Origin: DASQHY01 sp035602605
GTDB lineage: Bacteria > Acidobacteriota > Terriglobia > Acidiferrales > UBA7541
DNA length: 64,000 nucleotides
Assembly (NCBI GenBank): GCA_035602605.1
Contig: DATNLZ010000111.1
Span: 1-64,000, forward strand
Reading direction: 5' to 3'
Part shown: piece after piece, positions 1-8,943 of the stretch
How positions within the stretch are numbered: position 1 is the first letter of the stretch
How the letters are laid out: every line of letters begins with the position of its first letter
The notes under the pieces: model-generated
What the model was told of the DNA's origin: nothing
Seen by the model: the letters and a program-made list of their open reading frames with translations, nothing else
The model's database searches: none
Made by a program: the position numbers and the translations under genes

Positions 1-381
1 CAGCTCGGCGTTGTTTATCATGCGAATTACTTTGTGTGGTTCGAGGTGGGGCGCGTGGAGTTGATCCGCGAACTGGGAATTGTCTATAAACAAATGGAAT
101 TTGAGGACGATTGCCACATCGTCGTGACCGAAGCGCAATGCCGCTACGAGAGACCGGCGCGATACGATGATGTGCTTCGGGTGCGCACGCGTATCACGGA
201 AGTGCACACACGCACAATCAGCTTTGGGTATGAGGTCATTCACGGCGAGACCGGGAACTTGCTGGCGCGCGGCTCGACCAAGCATGTGGTGTGCGGGCGC
301 AACGGACGTCCAAAAACACTGCCGGACAAGTATCGTAAAGTATTCGCGCAGCTTCCGGCGACCAACGTGGCATATTCCTGA
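1..381 (+). CDS. Acyl-CoA thioesterase, YbgC/FadM hotdog family (5' end outside window)
   Basis: The reading frame is open from base 1, so the start lies upstream of the window. The visible part encodes about 126 residues of a 4-hydroxybenzoyl-CoA thioesterase-like hotdog protein. The frame begins with the family signature VVYHANYFVWFEVGR, where the usual catalytic Asp lies a few residues earlier and is not visible here. The family hydrolyses acyl-CoA esters in the cytoplasm; the substrate cannot be read from sequence. The stop codon is two bases before the hutH start, so the two genes are probably co-transcribed. A GTG at base 34 is an internal codon within the motif, not a start. Confidence 0.85.
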   Translation, partial: QLGVVYHANYFVWFEVGRVELIRELGIVYKQMEFEDDCHIVVTEAQCRYERPARYDDVLRVRTRITEVHTRTISFGYEVIHGETGNLLARGSTKHVVCGRNGRPKTLPDKYRKVFAQLPATNVAYS

Positions 382-383
382 CG

Positions 384-1937
384 ATGACCCTGGAAATCAC
401 CGGTAACGATCTCACCTTCGAGCAACTGCACGACGTTGTCTTTCAAAATAAAAAGGTCACACTGAGCGCAAGCGCGAGTGAACGGATGCAAGCTTCACGC
501 GCGGTCATTGAGAGGCTCCTGAGTTCGGGTGAAACCGCTTACGGCATCAACACCGGCTTCGGGAAACTGGCGAGTGTACGAATTTCCGCGGATCAACTGC
601 GACAATTGCAGATTAATTTGGTGCGTTCACACGCTTGCGGAGTTGGTGCGCCACTGGGCGTAGCGGAGACGCGCGCGGTCATGCTGCTTCGCGCGAATGC
701 CCTGGCCAAGGGCCTGAGCGGCGTGCGCCCGGTCCTGGTCGAATCACTTTGCGAACTGCTCAATCGCGGCGTGCATCCGGTCATTCCATCGCAAGGTTCG
801 GTTGGCGCATCGGGTGACCTGGCTGTGCTGGCGCATCTTGCCCTTGTCATGGTTGGTGAGGGACAAGCGCGCAGCGGAAATACCACCTTCCCGGGGGACG
901 AGGCGTTGCGGCGGGCGGGACTGACTCCCCTGACCCTTGAAGCCAAGGAAGGCATTTCGCTGCTGAATGGAACGCAAGGAATGCTGGCCCTGCTCAGCCT
1001 GGCGCTCGATGAAGCGGCAACACTAGTGGATACAGCCGATGTTGCGGCTGCTCTTTCGCTGGATGCATTGCGCGGAAGTCCCGGCGCCTTCGATGAGCGG
1101 CTGATGCAAGCACGTCCGTTCGCGGGAGCGGGAGTGACGGCGCGAAACATTGCCCGATTGAATCGCGGGAGTCAGATACGCGAATCGCATCGCTCAGCGG
1201 AAACAGATCCACGGGTGCAAGACGCGTACAGTGTTCGGTGTACGCCGCAAGTTCACGGCGCGGTGCGCGATGCACTCTCGCAAGCGCGTGCCGTTGCGGC
1301 GATTGAGCTCAATAGTGCAACCGATAATCCTTTGGTGTTTGTGCACGAGGGCGGAACGGGTCAGGATGAGCTCAGCCATAAAGGACAGGGCGAGGTGATC
1401 AGCGGAGGAAATTTTCACGGGCAGCCGCTGGCGATGGCCGCCGATCAAGTGGCGATTGCACTGGCGACGCTCGGAGGAATCGCAGAGCGCCGCGTTGACC
1501 AGATGACCAATCCATGGACGAGCCTGTTGCCGGCGTTCCTTACGCCTGATCCGGGTCTCAATTCCGGATTCATGATTGCGCAGGTGACCGCTGCGGCACT
1601 GGCAAGCGAAACTAAGGCTTTCGCGGTGCCGCACTCGGTGGACTCCATCGTTACTTCGGGCAATCAGGAGGATTACGTGTCCATGGGCATGGGTGCGGCA
1701 AAACGGTTGCGGCCTATGCTCGACAATGTACGGAATATACTGGCGATCGAGCTGCTGTGCGCGTGCCAGGGGATTGATCTTCTCGCGCCGCTACGCACGA
1801 GTGCGGCAGCGCAAAGGGCTTATGAATTGGTGCGGTCGGCGGCGGCAAAAGTCGTCGCCGACCGTCCCCTGGCGACGGACATCCAATTGGTAACATTCAT
1901 TATTTCGCGCGGTGAGTTTGCAAAGTTGCTGGAATGA
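384..1937 (+). CDS. hutH: Histidine ammonia-lyase
   Basis: Encodes 517 residues, the usual length for histidine ammonia-lyase, which deaminates L-histidine to trans-urocanate as the first step of histidine degradation. The Ala-Ser-Gly triad that cyclises into the MIO electrophile is at about residues 142-144 (GSVGASGDLA). The YGINTGFG block near residue 53 and the NSATDNPL block of the family are intact. The start is an ATG two bases after the thioesterase stop. No other hut gene (hutU, hutI, hutG) is in the window, so the rest of the pathway is encoded elsewhere. Related aromatic amino acid lyases share the MIO fold; HutH is the best fit by length and motif. Confidence 0.95.
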   Translation: MTLEITGNDLTFEQLHDVVFQNKKVTLSASASERMQASRAVIERLLSSGETAYGINTGFGKLASVRISADQLRQLQINLVRSHACGVGAPLGVAETRAVMLLRANALAKGLSGVRPVLVESLCELLNRGVHPVIPSQGSVGASGDLAVLAHLALVMVGEGQARSGNTTFPGDEALRRAGLTPLTLEAKEGISLLNGTQGMLALLSLALDEAATLVDTADVAAALSLDALRGSPGAFDERLMQARPFAGAGVTARNIARLNRGSQIRESHRSAETDPRVQDAYSVRCTPQVHGAVRDALSQARAVAAIELNSATDNPLVFVHEGGTGQDELSHKGQGEVISGGNFHGQPLAMAADQVAIALATLGGIAERRVDQMTNPWTSLLPAFLTPDPGLNSGFMIAQVTAAALASETKAFAVPHSVDSIVTSGNQEDYVSMGMGAAKRLRPMLDNVRNILAIELLCACQGIDLLAPLRTSAAAQRAYELVRSAAAKVVADRPLATDIQLVTFIISRGEFAKLLE

Positions 1938-2252
1938 GCCGTTTGAAGGATGAACGACTGTGCAGAACGCCGCGTGGCGATGCGTGCGACTCTACCTTCC
2001 ATGAGTTCCGGGAAGGCCGGCTTTACGTCTGAGCTTTTTGGTGCGGAAGCGCGGTTGGCGTTTCCACGACAGGAACTGCGAGACACTTTCCGCAACCGGC
2101 TCGACTTTTCCTCCGATGCGGCGATGGCGAAACGCTGGTGCGTCGTCTAATCGGGCCGGTGAGGTTTGCACAACGTAGCAGCTATCCCCACAAATTACCG
2201 TCCAATGGAACTCCCTGCGCGAAGATGTCGACGTACCAGGAGGAGAATTGGA

Positions 2253-2327
2253 ATGATGAGAAAAAGAAACAAGAGCGCAATGGCCAAAAACGTGAGTCGC
2301 ACGTTTCCTTCAAGAGCCAAAATATAG
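2253..2327 (+). CDS. Candidate 24-residue basic peptide
   Basis: A very short frame in the 1938-2359 spacer between the convergent hutH and hydrolase genes. It is preceded by an almost ideal Shine-Dalgarno run, AGGAGGAG at 2238-2245, seven bases before a double ATG. The predicted product starts MMRKRNKSAMAKN and is rich in Lys and Arg, with no acidic residue. No known family was recognised. The ribosome-binding site is the main support; without conservation it may be chance. Nothing else was recognised in the rest of the 422-base spacer. Confidence 0.3.
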   Translation: MMRKRNKSAMAKNVSRTFPSRAKI

Positions 2328-2359
2328 TTCTACCTTGTCGGCTGCTGCTGCGCAGCGTA

Positions 2360-3373
2360 TCAGGTCAGAGTCTGAAACAGAAACGTTCCCAACCGCAATC
2401 CCGCCACATAGCTAAACGGCGGCAACTCGAGCGAATAATGACCGCAGGGAAGCCAAAGAAATTCAGGAGCGCCACCGTGCGCATGCAAGGCGTCAAGCAT
2501 ATTCTTGGTCAGCGCAGGAACGAAGGTTGGATCGTAGCGACCCGAAATCATCAGGCAGCGCTTCCCCGCTCCCAGCCCACGCTCTACGTAAGGCATGGGG
2601 CTGATCGGAGCCCAATATTGGCGCAGCTCGTCCGGGGTAACATTCGCTCTCATTGCTTCCCAAACGTGACTGGTGGTGATGCCCGTGCTCAAGACGTCGG
2701 CAAAATACGTGGAGACGTGGAGAAACGCGCCAGCGCGGACGCGAGGCTCGTGGACCATCGTGATGTAGCCCACCGAAGAGCCGATGCTTGTGCCCAGAAT
2801 TCCCAACCGCGTGTAACCTTGCTGCTCGAGCCACATCAGGCAGCGCCGCGAGTCGGTGACGGCTTGCTGGTTGGCCTGCAGCGTCAACCCAATATTCGAG
2901 CCGACTAATTGATCGGCGCGTTCGTGCCCCGGCACCATACGGCGATCGTGATAGGGCATGCTCATTTTGAGGGCAGTGATCCCAAGTTTGTTGAGCCACC
3001 GGCAGAGCTCGACTTGGCCATGCCATTTGGCATTCCAGTTGGGAAGCACCAGAACGGCAGGGCCAGATTTCTTTGCCGGATAAAAGCGGGCGCTGACGAC
3101 ATTGTTCACCGGCCACGGTGAAATGACGGCACTGGAAAATGTCAGCACATTATCTTGGAGACGATAATCGGTAGCCGGGTCGGCGGCAAACCACTCATGA
3201 CTGCTCGCGAGCGTTTGCTGCGACCACCGGCGCAACCAGGCGCGCAGATCGGGTTCATCCGCTCGACCGCCAATGTGCTCAAGACCCCATTCGAAGGGCC
3301 GTACCATGCGGTTGTCGTCAGTGGTCCAGCGACGATGCTCGTACCGGCGGATCGCTTGTTCAAGCCAGGACAT
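2360..3373 (-). CDS. Alpha/beta hydrolase
   Basis: Encodes 337 residues with an alpha/beta hydrolase core. The nucleophile elbow is GTSIGSS with Ser at about 196; the acid is probably Asp281 in GRYDPTF and the base His312 in the CGHYS motif, giving a complete Ser-Asp-His triad. The first hundred residues form an extension before the core strand ending in VLVLPNW. No signal peptide is visible, so it is probably cytoplasmic. Substrate is unknown; the fold covers esterases, lipases and peptidases. It is transcribed towards hutH and divergently from pilD. The ATG start lies 168 bases from the pilD start. Confidence 0.8.
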   Translation of the reverse strand: MSWLEQAIRRYEHRRWTTDDNRMVRPFEWGLEHIGGRADEPDLRAWLRRWSQQTLASSHEWFAADPATDYRLQDNVLTFSSAVISPWPVNNVVSARFYPAKKSGPAVLVLPNWNAKWHGQVELCRWLNKLGITALKMSMPYHDRRMVPGHERADQLVGSNIGLTLQANQQAVTDSRRCLMWLEQQGYTRLGILGTSIGSSVGYITMVHEPRVRAGAFLHVSTYFADVLSTGITTSHVWEAMRANVTPDELRQYWAPISPMPYVERGLGAGKRCLMISGRYDPTFVPALTKNMLDALHAHGGAPEFLWLPCGHYSLELPPFSYVAGLRLGTFLFQTLT

Positions 3374-3541
3374 GGGACTCGAACGTTTGAATATACTTCA
3401 GAGGCCCGAGCCGCGCAAACTGATGCGCAATCTGTGGGGCATGCGCGGACGAGTGCGACGCGTGGCGCTCGGAGTGAAGAATCAGACACGAGTGGCGCGC
3501 GATTGCTTGAGTGACCTGAACCGTTATGGCACAGTCAATTC

Positions 3542-4450
3542 GTGGTTACCCTCGTCATCTTTGTGTTCGGCATGCTTATCGGCAGCTTTTTGAATGTGTG
3601 CATCGTGCGGATTCCTGCCGAGGAATCGATTGTGCGTCCGCGGTCACACTGTCCGGTTTGTCAGTCGTCTATAAAGGCTTTCGATAACATCCCAGTTCTA
3701 AGCTGGGTTGTGCTGGGGGGGCGATGCCGGAACTGCGGAACACGCATCGCGATTTTGTATCCGGCGATCGAGATTGTGACTGGGCTGCTGTTCGTGGGCG
3801 TTTATCGTATTTTTGGGATTACGCCGGCTGGACTGAAGTGGACGATTTTTGCCTGCTTGATCCTGGTGCTGATAGTAACTGATATTCGAGAGCGCGTTCT
3901 TCCCGACGCTATTACGTTTCCAGGGTTAGGGTTAGGTCTAGCCCTCAGCGTCGGCACGGCTCCGATGGACGACTTCGCGCAGCTCTTATGGGGGCGCGCG
4001 GCGCATTACATCCCGCCGCTTGCGGTGCTGTCGTTCACCGATTCGGTTCTGGGCGCAGCATTCGGGATGCTGCTCCTGTGGATCGTAAGAAAAGGATATT
4101 TTTTGTGGCGTGGGCGGGAGGGAATGGGCCAAGGCGATATCAAAATGATGATGATGGCTGGTGCATTTCTGGGCGTGACGAACACCTTTCTTACCATCCT
4201 GATCGGCACGCTACTCGGCAGCCTGATTGGACTGTCGATCATAGCGCTGCTTTACATGCGCGGCTGGAAGCGCCGGGTGGCCGAACGCGCCAGCCGCAGG
4301 GGTATAGGAACGATCAGCGCGCTGCGCTACGCCTTAGCGAGTAAATATCAGTTGCCATTTGGAACGTTCCTCGGGGCTGGAGCCCTGCTGGTAGTTTTCT
4401 TTGGTACTTCCGCTCTGGAATGGTACTTCTCTGTCTCTTCGGGGCGTTGA
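3542..4450 (+). CDS. pilD: Prepilin peptidase / N-methyltransferase (type 4 prepilin peptidase, A24)
   Basis: Encodes 302 residues of an inner-membrane aspartic protease that cleaves prepilin leaders after Gly and usually N-methylates the new N-terminus. The N-terminal domain has GSFLNVCIVRIP and two zinc-binding CxxC pairs at about residues 37/40 and 62/65, typical of bifunctional enzymes. Catalytic aspartates fit D114 (TDIRERVLPD) and D199 in the GxGD motif (GMGQGDIK). Multiple hydrophobic helices span the rest. The GTG start is chosen because it gives the usual short segment before the GSFLNV block; no clear ribosome site is seen. Likely clients are the pilins at 36.4-37.5 kb and the pseudopilin at 27 kb. 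Confidence 0.93.
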   Translation: MVTLVIFVFGMLIGSFLNVCIVRIPAEESIVRPRSHCPVCQSSIKAFDNIPVLSWVVLGGRCRNCGTRIAILYPAIEIVTGLLFVGVYRIFGITPAGLKWTIFACLILVLIVTDIRERVLPDAITFPGLGLGLALSVGTAPMDDFAQLLWGRAAHYIPPLAVLSFTDSVLGAAFGMLLLWIVRKGYFLWRGREGMGQGDIKMMMMAGAFLGVTNTFLTILIGTLLGSLIGLSIIALLYMRGWKRRVAERASRRGIGTISALRYALASKYQLPFGTFLGAGALLVVFFGTSALEWYFSVSSGR

Positions 4451-4509
4451 AACTGGTCTGGGCCGAGGAACTTAGAATTCGATGACCTAGCGGAAATCAT
4501 TTCTGAGTC

Positions 4510-5877
4510 GTGATTTCGCAAATTATGCTTTCGCAATTCAACCCGGGAACGAACTGGATAATCATAGGCCTGGCGATTTTTGCTCTTATGGCGCTGATGG
4601 GTTCGGTCATCATTGTTTCCTATGCCGTGCGCCGCATGTTTCGGACCCGTGGGCCCTCCGCGCCAGAAGACTTCGAGTCGTTAAAACCTCAGGGAGAAAC
4701 TCCTTCGGCATTTATAGCCGCATCCATGCAGGCGGTGATCCAAAAACTTCGCGAACAAGAGAAAGAGCTGGAGCGCTTGCATCGTGCCGAGAAGGAGCGC
4801 GCCGAGCAGACTGAGCGGTTGAGCGAGGAAGTGACTCGAAACATGCCATCGGGTTTGCTCGTGGTGAACGCTTCGGAGCTGATCTCAAGTGCGAATCCTG
4901 CAGCCGAAACAGTGCTGGGCGTACGTAGCCTTACATTCCGGCGCTATACCGAAGCGCTGGGCGCCACCTCAGCGCTCACAGATCTGCTGGCTCGCTGCCT
5001 TAAACACGGGACTACATTCCGTCGCGAAGAAATTGAGTATGCCACACCTGAGGGCGATGCCCGTCGGCTGGGCATTACAATCTCTCCGATTTTCCAAGAC
5101 TCACAGAAAATCTCAGGCGCTATTTGCCTATTGAGCGATTTGACGGAACTTGCCGCGCTTCAGAAACAAATCCAATTCAAGGAAAATCTCGCCGCGCTGG
5201 GCGAGCTATCAGCGGGTATCGCTCATGAATTCAAAAACGCGCTGGCCACAATTTCCGGTTACGCGCAAATGATTCGCAGCGAGGCCTCCGGTGAGGTTTC
5301 CTCCGATTATGCAGGAAGGATCCTCGAGCAAACCCGGGCGATCACCCACGTGGTTGCGGAGTTTTTGAAATTTGCGCGACCGCTCGAGCTGGCAAATGAA
5401 CAAGTGGAGATTGGGAAGCTCGTCGAGCGAGTGGCTGCTGACGTTCACGAGGCGATCCCAGAGGTGAATGTCAGTTGCGCGGGCGAATTCCTGCAGGTTT
5501 CCGGAGACGAGGGCCTTCTGCGGCAAGCACTTCTCAATCTTGCACGCAATGCCGCGGAGGCTTCGTCGGGAGAGACTTCTGGCGGACGCGTCGTCCTACG
5601 AGGCTCCATAGAGCACAACGCCGGCGTCGAGCTTCAGCGCATCTGCGTGACTGATAATGGGCCTGGAATCGCTGCACGCGACCTGCCCAATGTTTTCAAA
5701 CCGTTTTACACCACAAAAGTAAACGGAACCGGTCTTGGCTTGGCGGTAGTGCAAAAAATCATTGTTCAGCACGGGGGGGCGGTAGAGGTCCGCAACCAAT
5801 CTGGGGGTGGCGCCGAGTTTATCCTTTGGCTACCGTTGCACAGAGAAGCGGTCGAGGCGGTCTATGGGGGCATCTAA
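4510..5877 (+). CDS. Membrane sensor histidine kinase with PAS domain
   Basis: Encodes 455 residues. One transmembrane segment lies at about residues 16-40, followed by a Glu/Arg-rich helical linker (about 75-110), a PAS-like domain (about 110-215), a HisKA dimerisation domain with the phospho-accepting His at about 239 (IAHEFKNAL), and an HATPase_c domain with DNGPGIA and the GTGLGLAVV lid. No large periplasmic domain exists, so the signal is probably sensed in the PAS domain or membrane. The partner is very likely the sigma-54 activator at 6636-8021, two genes downstream. Start is GTG; internal ATG alternatives would shorten the N-terminus by a few residues. Confidence 0.9.
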   Translation: MISQIMLSQFNPGTNWIIIGLAIFALMALMGSVIIVSYAVRRMFRTRGPSAPEDFESLKPQGETPSAFIAASMQAVIQKLREQEKELERLHRAEKERAEQTERLSEEVTRNMPSGLLVVNASELISSANPAAETVLGVRSLTFRRYTEALGATSALTDLLARCLKHGTTFRREEIEYATPEGDARRLGITISPIFQDSQKISGAICLLSDLTELAALQKQIQFKENLAALGELSAGIAHEFKNALATISGYAQMIRSEASGEVSSDYAGRILEQTRAITHVVAEFLKFARPLELANEQVEIGKLVERVAADVHEAIPEVNVSCAGEFLQVSGDEGLLRQALLNLARNAAEASSGETSGGRVVLRGSIEHNAGVELQRICVTDNGPGIAARDLPNVFKPFYTTKVNGTGLGLAVVQKIIVQHGGAVEVRNQSGGGAEFILWLPLHREAVEAVYGGI

Positions 5878-5922
5878 ACTAGTAGAGGGAATATCGCTCA
5901 ACCCTCCCGAAGGGACCTATCA

Positions 5923-6516
5923 ATGCGTGTACGACTCATCCCAATAACGGTGATGATTGTTGCCGGCGCCGCGGCACTACCCTGCACCATCGACGCAAGA
6001 TCCCCCCAACAGGAATCTGTGGCCGAGGCTGCCCGCAAGGCGCGCGCGCAGAAAAAAACATCGGTTAAGCCTGCCAGAGTCGTGACGGACGAAGACTTGT
6101 TGAGAGCAACAATCCAGCGACCAGATTCTTTATCCTCTTCAACCGGACCGACAGTGCCCACGGACCAGTCGCAGAAAACGGGTGCAGTCCAGCGCAATCA
6201 AATCGCGGACACTGAAAAAGATACTAAGGGAGAAAAAATCTGGCGGCAGCGCTTCGCGGAGGCCTACAACAAACTACATCTGGCGGAGGCTGAGCTAAAT
6301 GTGCTGCAACGCGAATGGAATAAGGGGCAAGTAGAATATTATTCGGATCCACAGAAAGCGCTTAAAGAACAGTACACGCGCAAGGACATTAACGAACATA
6401 GTCAGAAGATCGAGATAAAGAAAAAAGAAATTGAACAGCTTCGCCAAGCAATCGCAAGCCTGGAAGATGAGCTTCGGCAGTCCGGTGGGGATCCAGGGTG
6501 GGCCCGCCAACCTTAG
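5923..6516 (+). CDS. Exported coiled-coil hypothetical protein
   Basis: Encodes 197 residues of unknown function. A signal peptide is likely at residues 1-25 (hydrophobic VMIVAGAAAL, then small residues). It is followed by an Ala/Lys/Arg-rich stretch (AEAARKARAQKK), a low-complexity Ser/Thr region, and two predicted helical coiled-coil segments at about 105-135 and 150-188 (heptads such as KKKEIEQLRQAI). It sits between a histidine kinase and its likely response regulator, in the same orientation with small gaps. It could therefore be a periplasmic accessory of that signalling pair, but this rests on position only. Confidence 0.7.
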   Translation: MRVRLIPITVMIVAGAAALPCTIDARSPQQESVAEAARKARAQKKTSVKPARVVTDEDLLRATIQRPDSLSSSTGPTVPTDQSQKTGAVQRNQIADTEKDTKGEKIWRQRFAEAYNKLHLAEAELNVLQREWNKGQVEYYSDPQKALKEQYTRKDINEHSQKIEIKKKEIEQLRQAIASLEDELRQSGGDPGWARQP

Positions 6517-6635
6517 ATTCTTGAATCCAACCAGATCAGCAATTTCTCCTTCCGGTTAGAACTTTGCAGACTACGACAATAGACACGCCGCTCGCGCCAA
6601 CTTCGAAGATAGATTCGAAGGCAGGAAAGAAGGCC

Positions 6636-8021
6636 ATGGAGCCGCTTTTGCTCGTCGAGGATAAGGCCGAGCTGCGCACGATGTTGCGTACGGCACTGGA
6701 GCGGGCCGGGTACACAGTTGACGATGCACCCGACGGCAATGTTGCGGTAAGCAAAATTCGCGAGAGACGCTATTTGTTGGTCCTGACGGACCTGAAGTTA
6801 CCGGGGCGCTCAGGAATCGAAATCCTACGCGAATCCAAGCAAGCCGATCCGACAGTGCCGGTAATCATCGTGACGGCATTTGGGTCGGTGGAAGAAGCCG
6901 TCACCGCGATGAAAGAGGGGGCGTTTGATTTCATTCAAAAGCCCGTGGATCTGGACCATCTGAAGTTGCTGGTGGAACGTGCGGCACAGCAGCAGGAATT
7001 GCTGCGGGAAAACCTTCTGCTGCGTGAAGAGTATTCGGCTCGGTACGGTTTTCCGCAAATTGTCGGAGAACATGCTTGCTTGCGGGAAATCAGCCAACAA
7101 GTGCAGCGCGTGGCTGCGACCGACTCAACGGTCTTGCTGCTAGGTGAAAGTGGGACTGGGAAAGAGCTATTTGCGCGCGCCATTCACCACCTTTCAACAA
7201 GACGCGATCGTCCTTTTGTGGCGCTCAATTGTGCGGCTATCCCCGAGGGTCTGTTCGAGAATGAACTTTTTGGTCATGAACGCGGCGCATACACAGGCGC
7301 GGGGGCCCGAAAGATCGGCAAGATGGAACTTGCCAACCGCGGTACGATCTTTTTGGATGAAATTGGCGACCTGCCCCTGAGCATCCAGTCGAAGCTGCTT
7401 CGCGTGCTGGAGGAGCGCCGATTCGAGCGCGTCGGCGGGACACAAGCTGTAGAAGTTGATGTGCGTGTTCTGGCAGCCACCAATCATAATTTGCGTGCGA
7501 CCGTGGCCACGAAGGCTTTTCGCGAGGACCTGTACTTTCGGATTGCTGGCGTGCCGCTGACCGTTCCGCCGTTACGAGAACGCGGAAGCGATGTGCTGCT
7601 GCTCGCAGCGCACTTCCTTGAGAAGTTCCGCAAGGAGTTTCGCAAACCAAATCTGGAATTCACGGAAGATGCACGCGTGAAGCTGGTTGGTTATCAATGG
7701 CCGGGGAATGTGCGTGAGCTGCAGAACACAATCGAGCGCGCCGCTATTTTATGTGACGGAGATCGTATCGATACCGCGTCTTTGCAACTTCCGGCAGCCC
7801 GGCCCGCTGCTGGTCAGGTGCCCACCGGCATGATCCCCGAAAAGTTCGATTGGGAAGGGTCAATGCAGGAGGTCGCGGAGCGCGCGCAGGGGCACGTCGA
7901 ACGCTTCTTGATCGAAACGGCCTTGCGCGAAAGCAAGTGGAACAAAACCCGCGCCGCGGAAAAGCTCGGAGTGTCATTCAAGACGCTGCTATCAAAAATT
8001 CGCGCGCTCGGTCTGGAATAA
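6636..8021 (+). CDS. NtrC-family sigma-54-dependent response regulator
   Basis: Encodes 461 residues from the chosen ATG: a receiver domain with phospho-acceptor Asp at about 52 (TDLKLPG) and Lys in IQKPVDL, an AAA+ domain with Walker A GESGTGKE (170-177), sigma-54 contact loop GAYTGA (217-222), FLDEIGDLP Walker B, and a C-terminal Fis-type helix-turn-helix. The Tyr in place of Phe in the GAFTGA loop is a natural variant. An in-frame TTG at 6564 would add 24 residues, but the ATG follows purine-rich AGGAAAGAAGG and begins right at the receiver fold. Probable partner is the kinase at 4510-5877. Confidence 0.92.
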   Translation: MEPLLLVEDKAELRTMLRTALERAGYTVDDAPDGNVAVSKIRERRYLLVLTDLKLPGRSGIEILRESKQADPTVPVIIVTAFGSVEEAVTAMKEGAFDFIQKPVDLDHLKLLVERAAQQQELLRENLLLREEYSARYGFPQIVGEHACLREISQQVQRVAATDSTVLLLGESGTGKELFARAIHHLSTRRDRPFVALNCAAIPEGLFENELFGHERGAYTGAGARKIGKMELANRGTIFLDEIGDLPLSIQSKLLRVLEERRFERVGGTQAVEVDVRVLAATNHNLRATVATKAFREDLYFRIAGVPLTVPPLRERGSDVLLLAAHFLEKFRKEFRKPNLEFTEDARVKLVGYQWPGNVRELQNTIERAAILCDGDRIDTASLQLPAARPAAGQVPTGMIPEKFDWEGSMQEVAERAQGHVERFLIETALRESKWNKTRAAEKLGVSFKTLLSKIRALGLE

Positions 8022-8081
8022 CCGCGGCGGCTGGAATCATTACCGCATCCCCTTCCCGAATCTGTACACGGTCATAAAACC

Positions 8082-8918
8082 TCAAGGCATGTGCCGTACC
8101 AACAAGACTATCCCAACCGCAATCGAAGCCATCCCAGCAATTCGGGCAAAAAACGGCCCGCGACTCCACAGTTTTTCCGCGGCGATAATACCGGCGACGA
8201 CGATCATGATGCCCAGATTCATAACTCCCAAAACCATCTGGATAAGCATCAGAGCCCAACAGCAGGCTGCACAGAACGCCCCGTGAATCACTCCAACTCG
8301 GAAAGCACCGCGGTAACCGGGGCGAAAGATGTGCCCAAGAAACAACAGTGGCGAGCGGCAGTGTTGCAGGCATCGCTGTTTGAGTGGAGATAACTGATAG
8401 ATTCCGGCGACCAGGAGCCCTACTCCCGCAAAAGCGGGGATGAGGGCGCTCAGCCAGGCAGAATCCATCGTCTGTCGCGACACCAATAACCCCAGCCCAA
8501 AAGCCACGGCACCAAACGCGAACCATACCGCAAAATAGCCAGCTCCTACGAGCGCCGTCTGAGCAGCGGGGTGCCGCTCCTCGGTAGACACTGCGGTCCG
8601 ATGATAGAGCTCGAGCATCGGCCACGTCGATGGGAGCATCATCGCAATCATCATTGCCTGCCACATGAGCAGAAACATCCACGCCGCTGAGAACATGGAT
8701 TGCCCTGGCATCACCATCCACATCATGGGCATATTCCAATCGCCGGGCATACGCATTCCATCTTGCATCTCGAGCGAGCCCGTTAACGTCGCCAGTGCTG
8801 CAACAACAAAAATGCCGGCCGCAATGGCGCGTAGACGCTTGCCTTCATGGTCCACCTCTGGGGGTAAACCGAACGGCAGCGCCGAGTGCCTCGGCGCAGC
8901 CTTTAGTTGATTCTTCAT
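8082..8918 (-). CDS. DUF2182 family Met-rich integral membrane protein
   Basis: Encodes 278 residues from the chosen ATG, with several hydrophobic helices characteristic of DUF2182 (predicted metal-binding membrane protein). The segment at about residues 47-85 is exceptionally rich in Met (for example WNMPMMWMVMPG and WQAMMIAMMLP), and a Cys pair (CAACC) lies in a later helix. Function is not established; Met-rich membrane segments often coordinate Cu(I), so metal handling is an inference. An open frame continues upstream to 9020, but that would overlap the DUF1326 gene by 77 bases; the ATG 26 bases after that gene is preferred. The two genes form a pair. Confidence 0.8.
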   Translation of the reverse strand: MKNQLKAAPRHSALPFGLPPEVDHEGKRLRAIAAGIFVVAALATLTGSLEMQDGMRMPGDWNMPMMWMVMPGQSMFSAAWMFLLMWQAMMIAMMLPSTWPMLELYHRTAVSTEERHPAAQTALVGAGYFAVWFAFGAVAFGLGLLVSRQTMDSAWLSALIPAFAGVGLLVAGIYQLSPLKQRCLQHCRSPLLFLGHIFRPGYRGAFRVGVIHGAFCAACCWALMLIQMVLGVMNLGIMIVVAGIIAAEKLWSRGPFFARIAGMASIAVGIVLLVRHMP

Positions 8919-8943
8919 GGGCACGTCGTGGCCGGAGGGAATT

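Noticed and set aside
593..1150. A 185-codon open frame antisense to hutH
   Set aside because: It lies wholly within hutH on the opposite strand, is a by-product of GC-rich codons, and has a low-complexity Ala/Ser/Arg composition.
2138..2908. A 256-codon plus-strand frame over the alpha/beta hydrolase gene
   Set aside because: Most of it is antisense to a gene with an intact catalytic triad; no motif or ribosome site of its own.
3370..3593. Plus-strand frame starting MGLERLNILQ in the spacer before pilD
   Set aside because: It runs into pilD in another frame, has no ribosome site, and its sequence is Arg-rich without a family. It might be a remnant, but support is too weak.
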